64,000 nt of DNA, taken from JAICND01 sp040905905. Its GTDB lineage: Bacteria > Actinomycetota > Acidimicrobiia > Spongiisociales > ZC4RG35. The position numbers and the translations under genes are program-made. The number at the start of each line of letters is the position of its first letter. The first letter of the stretch is position 1. The stretch spans positions 1-64,000 of the forward strand of contig JBBDQN010000030.1 in assembly GCA_040905905.1 (NCBI GenBank), given 5' to 3'. Under the pieces are notes generated by a model that did not search any database, was not told where the DNA came from, and saw only the letters and a program-made list of their open reading frames with translations. Of this stretch, positions 8,538 through 16,523 are shown one piece after another.

Positions 8538-8543
8538 TAGATT
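8538..8543 (+). promoter_or_regulatory. Possible -10 element for a leaderless DinB transcript
   Basis: TAGATT is followed by 6 bp and then the ATG at 8550, and no Shine-Dalgarno site is visible. This spacing is typical of leaderless actinobacterial transcripts. Confidence 0.35.
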
Positions 8544-8549
8544 GCTTCG

Positions 8550-9095
8550 ATGTCAAAGGCCGCTGACTCTCCCGATCCGGTCACGTCCCCACGTGCCTAC
8601 CAGCAACACCTCCTCGACCAGCTTGGCAACGACGATCCCGCCGAAGTCCAGGGGGAGACTCCCGCCTACCTGCGTTCCCTGGCAGACGAGGCTGGATCCG
8701 ACCTGAGGGTTTTTCCCGAACCGGGGGAGTGGTCCGTCTTAGGATGCATCGCCCACATCGCCGATGCCGAGCTCGTGATGAGTGGCCGCTATCGATGGGT
8801 TCTCGCTCACGACCAACCGCCAATCATTGGCTACGACCAGGACCTCTGGGTCGATCGAATCCATCTGCCCGACGAGCCGGTCGATGATCTATTCGCCCTC
8901 TTCGAACCGCTCCGCAAAGCCAACCTCGACCTCTGGCGGCGCAGTGGGGCCGAGGATCGGGAGCGAGTAGGCATACACAGCGAACGGGGACCGGAGAGCT
9001 ACGACCTTTCCTTCCGGATGCTCGCCGGTCACGACCGCTTCCACCTCATCCAGGCCCGGCGAGCCCTAGCCATGGTTCGCGGGCTAACCAGATGA
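8550..9095 (+). CDS. DinB superfamily protein
   Basis: A 181-residue four-helix-bundle protein of the DinB/DUF664 superfamily, whose members often bind a divalent metal through three His and act as thiol-dependent transferases or have unknown roles. The likely metal ligands lie in CIAHIADAE (about 70) and in GHDRFHLIQARRAL near the C terminus, where the GHDRFH spacing fits the family. The stop overlaps the start of the next gene by 4 bp (ATGA), so the two form an operon, but this gives no clear clue to function. Confidence 0.8.
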   Translation: MSKAADSPDPVTSPRAYQQHLLDQLGNDDPAEVQGETPAYLRSLADEAGSDLRVFPEPGEWSVLGCIAHIADAELVMSGRYRWVLAHDQPPIIGYDQDLWVDRIHLPDEPVDDLFALFEPLRKANLDLWRRSGAEDRERVGIHSERGPESYDLSFRMLAGHDRFHLIQARRALAMVRGLTR

Positions 9096-10102
9096 ACGCA
9101 CTGGTCTGTGTCACCGGTGCCTCGGGATTTGTGGGTTCGGCCATTGTCAAGGAACTCTTGGACCATGGTTACCGCGTCCGGGGAACCGCCCGGTCTCCCG
9201 CAGGAGCGCTTGAGCATCTGCGGCCCTTGCCGGGGGCTCACGATCGACTCGAGGTGGTGGCAGCCGACCTCGAACAACCCGGGTCCCTTGATCGGGCCGT
9301 GGCGGGATGTGACTACGTCGTACACGCTGCCAGTCCTTACGTTCTGACCGTGGCCGACACTCAGCGGGATTTGATAGACCCCGCAGTCAGAGGAACGCTG
9401 CAAGTGCTCATGTCCTCCCTGGCAGCGACCACGGTTCGCCGAGTAATTGTCACATCCTCGTTTGCCGCGATGACCGACGAGCCCGACGGTACCTACGACG
9501 AGAGTCACTGGAATACATCCTCATCGGTTACACGGAACCCGTACTACTTCTCAAAGGTCTCTGCTGAGAATGCGGCCTGGGAGTTCGCGAGCCGCAACGC
9601 TCTCGACCTGGTAACCATCAACCCTTCCCTCGTGATCGGCCCATCTCTGGTTCCTTCCCTGAATGTGTCGAACCAGGTGTTGGCCGACTTCACCACGCGG
9701 CGGTATCCGGGGATTCTCGACCTCCGTTGGGGGATCGTCGATATTCGTGACGTGGCGGCCGCGCACCGGCTTGCCCTGGAGGTGCCATCGGCCAGCGGGA
9801 GGTATCTATGTGCCGCTGACGTATGGACGATGCGCCAGATCGTCGAGTCTGTCAGGAACTCAGACCTGGGGTTGGCTCGTTTGCCGACCCTGCCCTTGGA
9901 CAACGCGTGGGGAAGAGCACTTGTCCGACTGGCCGCTACCTTCCAGCCTTCCGGCAGCCGGGACTTCCTGCGCACCAACCTCGGTCGGCGATTCAGAATT
10001 GATACCACCCGGATTCGCTCCGGTCTGGGTATGAAGTTCCGATCGGTGGAGGGCTCGATCCTTGACGCTTATCGGGACCTGCAACGGTGGGGTCACATTT
10101 AG
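9092..10102 (+). CDS. NAD-dependent epimerase/dihydroflavonol-4-reductase-like protein
   Basis: A 336-residue extended short-chain dehydrogenase. The Rossmann motif is VTGASGFVGSAIVKELL at the N terminus, ADLEQPGSLDRAV binds the adenine side and VVHAASPY is the next strand. VIVTSSFAAM provides the catalytic Ser/Thr and PYYFSKVSAE the Tyr-x-x-x-Lys pair. This arrangement matches dihydroflavonol reductase/cinnamoyl-CoA reductase-like enzymes that reduce ketones or aldehydes with NAD(P)H. It is translationally coupled to the DinB gene. The substrate is unknown. Confidence 0.85.
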   Translation: MNALVCVTGASGFVGSAIVKELLDHGYRVRGTARSPAGALEHLRPLPGAHDRLEVVAADLEQPGSLDRAVAGCDYVVHAASPYVLTVADTQRDLIDPAVRGTLQVLMSSLAATTVRRVIVTSSFAAMTDEPDGTYDESHWNTSSSVTRNPYYFSKVSAENAAWEFASRNALDLVTINPSLVIGPSLVPSLNVSNQVLADFTTRRYPGILDLRWGIVDIRDVAAAHRLALEVPSASGRYLCAADVWTMRQIVESVRNSDLGLARLPTLPLDNAWGRALVRLAATFQPSGSRDFLRTNLGRRFRIDTTRIRSGLGMKFRSVEGSILDAYRDLQRWGHI

Positions 10103-10110
10103 GGGCACTG

Positions 10111-10761
10111 TCAAAGTTCGGTTCGGTCTTCAATCTCCCAGGCGTGGTCGAGGGCGTGCCAGGCGATGCGTCGGGCGGCATATCGGAGTGGCCATTTTCG
10201 TCCCGCCAGCGGCGAGCCGTCTGAGGGATTGTTGAGAACCTCGAGGATGGATCTTCGGAGGGCGGCGACAACATCGAGGTCGCCCGGCTCGGGCGGTTTG
10301 TTCTTGATACCGATCTCACGGGCGTAGGCGCTGTCGGCTTCCACCACATGACCGATCATCTTGGCAGTGTCGCGGCCGCCTCCCCGCGGTCCCTTGCGGA
10401 GCTCGGCCGGTGCTTGGGATGCCACCCGGTTGAACGTGGTCCAGGCAGCTTCAACGAGGGCAGCTAGGCGCTTAGCCTCCGTGACCGAGACTGGCCGCCG
10501 GTCGTCATCCACGATCGCAGAGGGAACACCGAAGTCGGTGCCACTGCTTCCTGTCACTGACTCCACCACCTCCAGATCGGCCACCGTCAGGGCCGGCAAC
10601 CTGTCACCGGCCGCACTGGCCACCGTCGCGTAACGCGGCCTGACCGCTACCAGATGCTCGCGGGCAGCCTCGGTGGTGCGTCCGCTGCGACACCAACCGG
10701 GCCACTCAATTGCCCAGACGAATGACTTCTTGGCACCGAGCTCCTCGCCGATCTCAAGCAT
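10111..10761 (-). CDS. Hypothetical protein, possible DinB-like fold
   Basis: A 216-residue soluble protein I do not recognise firmly. The C-terminal half has MIGHVVEADSAYAREIG and ARRIAWHALDHAWEIED, two helices with His residues spaced as in DinB/maleylpyruvate isomerase-type bundles; the N-terminal 90 residues are unassigned. The start overlaps the end of the upstream small gene by 8 bp, so it is the last gene of the ltrA operon. It ends only 8 bp from the convergent dehydrogenase gene. Function unknown. Confidence 0.6.
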   Translation of the reverse strand: MLEIGEELGAKKSFVWAIEWPGWCRSGRTTEAAREHLVAVRPRYATVASAAGDRLPALTVADLEVVESVTGSSGTDFGVPSAIVDDDRRPVSVTEAKRLAALVEAAWTTFNRVASQAPAELRKGPRGGGRDTAKMIGHVVEADSAYAREIGIKNKPPEPGDLDVVAALRRSILEVLNNPSDGSPLAGRKWPLRYAARRIAWHALDHAWEIEDRTEL

Positions 10762-11098
10762 CGGGTAAAGCTAGGTACATCGGAACCACCGTTGGCATCA
10801 CTTCCAACAGAGCGCTATCGACGGAGCGCCCGCCATACCCCCAAGGCTGGTAACCCCTCCTTAGGGTGATGCAAAGAACGACGATGGCCAAAGACACGAG
10901 TCGGGCCAGCAAGACGTAATCGCGGATAGTGATCCGTTGTCGATCATTGGAGACGGATCGAGGCGCCCGGTAGGCGATTCCCGCGGCCCACCCTTGCCCG
11001 CCAACGCGAATGGAGAGGAGGCTCTCGGTCAGCACCAATTCGGCACCGGTCGGATCGACAACACGGGTCTGGTTGGTCTCGTTTCCTATCGAGATCAC
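10754..11098 (-). CDS. Small hypothetical membrane-associated protein
   Basis: A 114-residue protein with a soluble N-terminal half (a beta-rich stretch including VDPTGAELVLTESLLSIRVG), one probable membrane segment (DYVLLARLVSLAIVVLCITL, about 68-87) and a short tail. It sits between ltrA and the DinB-like gene, overlapping both (4 bp and 8 bp), which is the main support that it is real. I do not recognise the family. Confidence 0.5.
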   Translation of the reverse strand: MISIGNETNQTRVVDPTGAELVLTESLLSIRVGGQGWAAGIAYRAPRSVSNDRQRITIRDYVLLARLVSLAIVVLCITLRRGYQPWGYGGRSVDSALLEVMPTVVPMYLALPDA

Positions 11099-12228
11099 AT
11101 GACCTCCTTGCGGGGATTTAGTCGCTCCTTCCAGAGAGCGAGGCTGACGATCAAGACCACCACTGCCATGAGCACATCTGCCCGGATCCCGCCTGCGAGG
11201 AACGCTAAGACGACCATCGCTACTGCCGCGACCATCCGCTCGTAGGGAACCTGGTGGGTCGCTCGGTAGGCGGCGGCGACGATCCCGAGAAGAACGAGTC
11301 CCACGCCGACCACGAGAGCAAACCGAATCTCGGGGGAGAGGGACTGATCGGGATGGGCAACCACCTCCTCAGCGGCGACGGCGAACAAGACGATCCCGAT
11401 CACGATTGGAAGATGCAGGATCGTGTAGGCGTCACGTGCAAATCGACCTCGCTCCTGGCCCTCGGCGTGCTTGAGATACTCCTCGGCCGCTCTAGCGGCA
11501 CGATCGAAGTACGACCACCAAAGGACCGCGGCGCCGGCGAAAGCCAGGATCAAGGACGCGATCAGTTGGGGTCGGCGCTCCGTGAGGGTGGCTCCGATCC
11601 CGATGGCGACGATCGACTCGCCAAGGGCGATTATCACAAACAGCCCGTTGCGCTCGGCGAAATGACCCGGATCGATCTCCCACGTTGCTCGACCGGCATT
11701 GGCGGCGCTCAACATGTCGATCACGATCGCCAGGATCCAGATCACCAGACGTTTGGTGCCGTCGAAGTAGGCACCAGCGAGAACGACAAACGGCGCCAAC
11801 AACGAGAGCGGGAGGAAGGTCATGAGAGCGGCCCGCTGGGCGATGCTGCGCCGGGAGCCGATCCAGTACATGGCGGCCACGAAAATTCGAACAACCAAGT
11901 AGCTGAAGGCGAACCAGATCCCGCCTGTAGTGAAGGCATCGGCGACTGCCGCCGACATGACAAGGGCAGCCGCCATCGCTCCGATCAACGAGAGGCGGAT
12001 GCCGAGGCTGTCGGTGCCGGTCCAGTTCGTGGTCCAGGTGTAAAGGGACCATGACCACCACAGCATCAGGAGCAACAAACTCCCGCGGCCCAGACCCCCA
12101 AACGTCGGGTCGTCCCGGACGAGTGCCGACACCTGGGTGACGGCAAACACGAAGACGAGGTCGAAAAAAAGCTCGAGATAAGATGTGCTTTTCTCCTCGA
12201 GAAGAGACTCGGTGGGCTCGAGGGTCAT
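11095..12228 (-). CDS. ltrA: Low temperature requirement protein A family (LtrA)
   Basis: A 377-residue polytopic membrane protein with about ten hydrophobic helices. The LtrA hallmarks are present: SYLELFFDLVFVFAVTQ at the N terminus, an LLMLWWSWSLYTWTTNW segment, HFAERNGLFVIIALGES in the middle and LWWSYFDRA after it. LtrA is needed for cold growth in Listeria by an unknown mechanism. The gene heads a three-gene operon on the minus strand and is divergent from the MMPL transporter. Confidence 0.9.
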   Translation of the reverse strand: MTLEPTESLLEEKSTSYLELFFDLVFVFAVTQVSALVRDDPTFGGLGRGSLLLLMLWWSWSLYTWTTNWTGTDSLGIRLSLIGAMAAALVMSAAVADAFTTGGIWFAFSYLVVRIFVAAMYWIGSRRSIAQRAALMTFLPLSLLAPFVVLAGAYFDGTKRLVIWILAIVIDMLSAANAGRATWEIDPGHFAERNGLFVIIALGESIVAIGIGATLTERRPQLIASLILAFAGAAVLWWSYFDRAARAAEEYLKHAEGQERGRFARDAYTILHLPIVIGIVLFAVAAEEVVAHPDQSLSPEIRFALVVGVGLVLLGIVAAAYRATHQVPYERMVAAVAMVVLAFLAGGIRADVLMAVVVLIVSLALWKERLNPRKEVM

Positions 12229-12337
12229 GGACCCACGAGCGTATCCGTTTCCAACTCAAGACCCCCCCGGCTTAGCCGGCTCTCCCTAACGCTCACTCCA
12301 TTCGCTTGGGGGAGAAACAGTTCGATCGAGCGGCAAC

Positions 12338-12367
12338 TTGACAGCGTTAACTGACCGGTGATAAGTT
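12338..12367 (+). promoter_or_regulatory. Promoter of the MMPL-tetR operon
   Basis: TTGACA (12338-12343) and TAAGTT (12362-12367) are 18 bp apart. The predicted leader carries AGAAGGAG (12382-12389), five bases before the GTG start. A direct repeat GGTGATAA (12357-12364 and 12371-12378) overlaps the -10 region and may be a regulator site. Confidence 0.55.
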
Positions 12368-12393
12368 CAGGGTGATAACCCAGAAGGAGCGTC

Positions 12394-14595
12394 GTGGGAA
12401 GGTTTTCGAATTTTGTTGTTCGGTGGCGGGTGCCAGTCCTGATTGGCACCTTGTTGGTGATGGGAGCGGCCGGTTTTTTTGGGAGTGGGGTGGCGGCTCG
12501 CCTCTCGACCGGCGGCTTCCAGAACGAAAACGCCGAGTCATTCATCGCCGGGGAGGTTCTGGTCGATCAGTTCGATGTCGGCGTGCCCAGCATCGTGATA
12601 GTCGCAACTGCGCCGGGGGGATCTGTAGATGATCCGGCGGTCATCGCTGCCGGCATGGCTCTCACCCAACAACTGGCTGCCGAGGAGCACGTCAGCGATG
12701 CCAGCTCCTACTGGTCGCTCGGGTCTCCGCCATCGCTGAGGAGTGAGGGGGGCAACAGGGCCATGGTGTTTGTGTCCCTGGACGTCGCCCAAGACGAATT
12801 GCTCGAGCTATCCGGCGCGATCGCTGAAAAGTACCGCGGCAACTTTGAAGGTCTTGAGATCGCGGTCGGTGGACAAGGCCCGCTTTTTGCCGAGGTGACC
12901 GAAACCATCGAAGCCGACCTCATTAAGTCCGAGTCGATCGCATTTCCGATCACCTTCATTCTTCTCATCATCGTATTTGGCTCGGTGGTGGCGGCCCTGT
13001 TGCCGTTGGGGGTGGGAGCCTTTGCCATCGTCGGCACTTTCCTGGCTCTCGACATCATTGCCCGACTCACCGAGGTGTCGATCTTCTCGCTCAACCTCAC
13101 CACCGCCCTCGGCCTCGGTTTAGGGATCGACTATGCCCTGTTCACAGCCAGCCGTTTCCGGGAGGAGCTCGCGGCGGGTCACGATGGCCACGAGGCTGCG
13201 CGCCGAACGATTAGAACTGCCGGACGCACTGTTGCCTTCTCGGCGGGAACGGTGATGGTTTCGCTGGCAGCGATGATGGTTTTTCCGCTTCCGTTCCTGC
13301 GGTCGTTCGCCTATGCCGGAATAGCAGTTGTGGCCCTGGCGGCCCTGGGTGCGGTAGTCGCCCTACCAGCGCTCCTAGCCGTACTTGGCAAAAGGGTCGA
13401 CAAACTTTCGGTTCGGAAGCAAAAACCAGCCGACAGCAACGGTGTCTGGCACCGAATTGCTATGGCCGTGATGCGTCGCCCTCTTCCAATCGCCACAGCC
13501 GCGGTCCTGCTGCTCGTTGCACTAGGCCTGCCATTTCTGCGCGTCAATCTCGTTCAGTCCGATGACCGCGTGTTACCGGCCAGCTCGGAGGCCCGCCAAG
13601 TCGGTGATCTACTGCGGGCAGAGTTCGACTCGTTCGAGTCAGCCGCGATTCAGGTGGTGGCTCCGGCGATCTCCGGAGAGGAGACCGTGCATCAATACAG
13701 CGTCGGTCTTTCTTCCCTCGACGGCGTGGCCCGGGTCGACAGTTCGACCGGCAGTTACATCGACGGGGGGGTGGTGGCGCCCCCGGGGCTCGGCCACGCT
13801 CGCTTCAGCGCAGAGGGCGGCACCTACTGGTCGGTGATCCCGGCCGTGAATCCCGGCTCGGAGGCAGCCGAAGACCTGGTTACGTCGGTGCGTGCCCTCC
13901 AGGCTCCGGGTGAGGTCCTGGTCGGCGGCGTGACCGCCGATCTGGTCGACACCAAACAGGCCCTGTTCGCCAAGCTTCCTCTGGCATTCGGGATTATCGG
14001 CCTGGTGACCTTCGTGGTTCTGTTCCTTATGTTCGGGTCGGTCCTGGTGCCCATCAAGGCGGTGGTCCTCAACCTCCTTTCGTTGTCCGCCACGTTTGGT
14101 GCTTTGGTCTGGATCTTCCAGGACGGCAATCTTTCCGGTCTACTCGGCTTCACTTCGACCGGCGGGCTCGACCTGACGATGCCGATCCTGATGTTCGCCA
14201 TCGCCTTCGGACTATCGATGGACTACGAAGTCTTCCTGCTGTCTCGTATCAAGGAAGAACATGACAATGGCGCCGACGATGTGGCTGCCGTCGCCGTGGG
14301 CCTCGAACGCACTGGACGCATAGTCACTGCTGCCGCGGTCCTTATCGCCGTCGTGTTCATTGCCTTCGCCACTTCACAGGTGATGTTCATGAAGATGTTC
14401 GGCATCGGCATGACTCTGGCGGTCTTGGTCGACGCTTTCATCGTTCGGGCTGCGTTGGTGCCGGCCTTCATGCGGCTGGCAGGGCGAGCCAACTGGTGGG
14501 CTCCCCGATGGATGCAGCCGATCTACCGGAGGTTTGGGATCAGTGAATCGGAGCAGCCACGCTCCAACCTTCCCCCGGTGGAGGAGACGGTATGA
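12394..14595 (+). CDS. MMPL family RND transporter
   Basis: A 733-residue RND-superfamily exporter of the MmpL type, with two repeats of one membrane helix, a large extracytoplasmic loop and five helices. The paired proton-relay motifs are GLGLGIDYALFTASRFREE (about 243-261) and AFGLSMDYEVFLLSRIKEE (about 605-623), with the Asp-Tyr pairs preserved. Family members export lipids or hydrophobic drugs by proton motive force. GTG start at 12394 has a good AGAAGGAG site. Its stop overlaps the start of a TetR gene by 4 bp, so regulator and transporter share one transcript. Confidence 0.92.
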   Translation: MGRFSNFVVRWRVPVLIGTLLVMGAAGFFGSGVAARLSTGGFQNENAESFIAGEVLVDQFDVGVPSIVIVATAPGGSVDDPAVIAAGMALTQQLAAEEHVSDASSYWSLGSPPSLRSEGGNRAMVFVSLDVAQDELLELSGAIAEKYRGNFEGLEIAVGGQGPLFAEVTETIEADLIKSESIAFPITFILLIIVFGSVVAALLPLGVGAFAIVGTFLALDIIARLTEVSIFSLNLTTALGLGLGIDYALFTASRFREELAAGHDGHEAARRTIRTAGRTVAFSAGTVMVSLAAMMVFPLPFLRSFAYAGIAVVALAALGAVVALPALLAVLGKRVDKLSVRKQKPADSNGVWHRIAMAVMRRPLPIATAAVLLLVALGLPFLRVNLVQSDDRVLPASSEARQVGDLLRAEFDSFESAAIQVVAPAISGEETVHQYSVGLSSLDGVARVDSSTGSYIDGGVVAPPGLGHARFSAEGGTYWSVIPAVNPGSEAAEDLVTSVRALQAPGEVLVGGVTADLVDTKQALFAKLPLAFGIIGLVTFVVLFLMFGSVLVPIKAVVLNLLSLSATFGALVWIFQDGNLSGLLGFTSTGGLDLTMPILMFAIAFGLSMDYEVFLLSRIKEEHDNGADDVAAVAVGLERTGRIVTAAAVLIAVVFIAFATSQVMFMKMFGIGMTLAVLVDAFIVRAALVPAFMRLAGRANWWAPRWMQPIYRRFGISESEQPRSNLPPVEETV

Positions 14596-15242
14596 CCAGT
14601 CGAGCAAAGACTCGTCGGGCCACCGGTCATCGCGCCCGCAAAGGGGAAGGGCCGCTTCTCAAAGAGGAGATCCTCGACACCACCGAAAAACTGCTTCTCC
14701 GCCACGGCACCATCGATGCCGTTTCGATCCGTGCCATCGCTGATGCTGTTGGCGTTACTCCCCCGGCGATCTATATGCATTTCGCCGACAAGGACCTGTT
14801 GTTCTACGCCGTTTGCCGGCGTGGCTTCGACACGTTTGCCAACCAGCTCGGCCCGGTGCTCGCCTCGGGGGGCCGGCCGATTGAACGGATTCGTCGCCTT
14901 GGCGAGGAGTACGTCCGCTTCGGGATGGAGAACTGGCAGCAGTACCCAATCTTGTTCGGGGTCCACAAGGACTTCACGATTCCCGCCGACGAATTGGCTG
15001 ACGATCCGGGCCTGCGGATACTGGCCGGACTCGTGGCATTGGTGGAAGAAGCCCAGGCGGCTGGTGAGATCCGAAGCGACATCTCTGCCCCACTCGTAGC
15101 CGGAATCCTGTGGGCCTCGGTCCATGGCATGGTGGAACTGCTGCTCGGCCGCAAGGACAAACCCGAGATCGTACGCATCCCCCCCGCCGAGGAATTGGTG
15201 CCGGCGATGCACGACGTTCTCCTGGCCGGGCTCAAACCCTGA
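14592..15242 (+). CDS. TetR family regulator of the MMPL transporter
   Basis: A 216-residue TetR-family protein. The HTH lies at about 18-65, with LLLRHGTIDAVSIRAIADAV and VTPPAIYMHFADKDLL. The C-terminal domain (WASVHGMVELLLGR) matches the TetR_C_13-like type. GGAGGAG precedes the ATG, which overlaps the MMPL stop. Autoregulation of the MMPL operon is expected; the GGTGATAA repeats at 12357-12378 are a candidate target. Confidence 0.88.
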   Translation: MTSRAKTRRATGHRARKGEGPLLKEEILDTTEKLLLRHGTIDAVSIRAIADAVGVTPPAIYMHFADKDLLFYAVCRRGFDTFANQLGPVLASGGRPIERIRRLGEEYVRFGMENWQQYPILFGVHKDFTIPADELADDPGLRILAGLVALVEEAQAAGEIRSDISAPLVAGILWASVHGMVELLLGRKDKPEIVRIPPAEELVPAMHDVLLAGLKP

Positions 15243-15246
15243 CCCT

Positions 15247-15306
15247 CCCCCGTTTTGGCGCGTAGCTCTGCTCCTCTGGTGTCGATCGTCCGAACCAAAA
15301 CGGGGG
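15247..15306. terminator. Inverted repeat between convergent genes, likely bidirectional terminator
   Basis: CCCCCGTTTTGG (15247-15258) and CCAAAACGGGGG (15295-15306) form a perfect 12-bp stem with a 36-nt loop. It lies between the ends of the TetR gene (plus) and lhgO (minus), where a shared terminator is expected, although no long T-tract follows. Confidence 0.55.
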
Positions 15307-15317
15307 TTTCCGGTTGG

Positions 15318-16517
15318 CTATCCCGGCTGGCTCAGGATACGAGTGGCGATCTCCTCACCGATGGCCAGTGACGCGGTTGCTGCGGGGGAAGGTGCGTTGA
15401 GCACCGACAGAACCCCCTCCCCTTCGGCGAAGGCGAAGTCGTCGACGAGGCTTCCGTCTGGAGATAGTGCCTGGGCGCGCACACCGGCACCGGCCCTCAC
15501 CAGATCACCGCGCCTGATCGCTGGCACGAGTTGGCGGGCCGCCCGGATCTGCAAGGCAGGAATCAACGAGCGGGCGATCTCGCCGGCTCCGGTCCTCCAG
15601 TAGCGGCGGGCCAGCTTCGCCAGTCCCGGGGTGGCCAGGATCTCCCTCACCTCGCGGGGAACGATCCGGCTCCACGAGTAACCCTCCCGGGCAAAGGCCA
15701 GGACAGCGTTGGGCCCCACTTCCACCGCTCCGTCGATTCCTTTCGTGAAATGGACTCCCAGAAACGGGAATTGGGGGTCGGGTACCGGATAGATGAGGCC
15801 ATTGACCAGGTCGGGACGTCGCAGGTGCCAGTACTCCCCCCTAAAGGGCACGATCCTGACCTGGGGGTTCAAACCGAGCAGCCGCGCTACCCGGTCGGAC
15901 TGGAGCCCGGCGCAGGCGACCACCAGGGGAGCCGTGACAACTCCTGTCCCATCGAGGGTGAGTGTCCACAGCGAGCCGGTCCTCGATGCGCTCTTCACCT
16001 CCACCCCAGTTTGAACCTGCCCGCCTGCTGTGAGGAGACGCCGTTGCATGGCTGCGGCTACCTGGCGGAAATCCACCGTGCCGGCCCCGGGGACATGAAG
16101 GGCCACCACCCCGCTGGCGTTCGGTTCGAGCGCTCTCAACTGGGTCGGATCGATCCGCCTGACCGCTTCTACCCCGTTGGCCTCGGCCCGCCGGTGGAGT
16201 TCGTCAAGCGCGGGAATCTGTGAGTCGCTGGTCGCAACCACCACCTTGCCGGGGGTCTTGGTAGGGATTCCCTCCTGCTGGCAGAACTGCAACAGCCGGG
16301 CGCGTCCGTCAACACACAGCTTCGCCTTGTGCGAGCCGGGCTTGTAATAGATGCCGGTGTGAATGACGCCCGAGTTGTGTCCTGTCTGATGGGCTGCGAC
16401 CTGGTTCTCTTTGTCGACCACCGTGACCCGAGCGCCCCGCTCAGTCAAGGCCAGGGCCGTGGCCAGACCGACGATGCCTGCCCCGATCACAACTACATCT
16501 GGCTGGGTCGCTTCCAC
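15318..16517 (-). CDS. lhgO: L-2-hydroxyglutarate oxidase family FAD enzyme
   Basis: A 399-residue FAD-dependent enzyme that oxidises L-2-hydroxyglutarate to 2-oxoglutarate, passing electrons to the quinone pool or oxygen at the membrane. The dinucleotide motif is VVVIGAGIVGLATALALTERG. AAHQTGHNSGVIHTGIYYKP is the signature of the LhgO/L2HGDH group, and VPFRGEYWHL plus FLGVHFTKGIDG are also family-typical. The GTG start at 16517 lies 6 bp after the upstream membrane-hydrolase gene, so they are probably co-transcribed. No lysine or glutarate degradation genes accompany it. Confidence 0.88.
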   Translation of the reverse strand: MEATQPDVVVIGAGIVGLATALALTERGARVTVVDKENQVAAHQTGHNSGVIHTGIYYKPGSHKAKLCVDGRARLLQFCQQEGIPTKTPGKVVVATSDSQIPALDELHRRAEANGVEAVRRIDPTQLRALEPNASGVVALHVPGAGTVDFRQVAAAMQRRLLTAGGQVQTGVEVKSASRTGSLWTLTLDGTGVVTAPLVVACAGLQSDRVARLLGLNPQVRIVPFRGEYWHLRRPDLVNGLIYPVPDPQFPFLGVHFTKGIDGAVEVGPNAVLAFAREGYSWSRIVPREVREILATPGLAKLARRYWRTGAGEIARSLIPALQIRAARQLVPAIRRGDLVRAGAGVRAQALSPDGSLVDDFAFAEGEGVLSVLNAPSPAATASLAIGEEIATRILSQPG

Positions 16518-16523
16518 AGTGGT

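Noticed and set aside
12229..12393. A small gene between ltrA and the MMPL gene
   Set aside because: The short frames there have no ribosome site, and the region contains the MMPL promoter.
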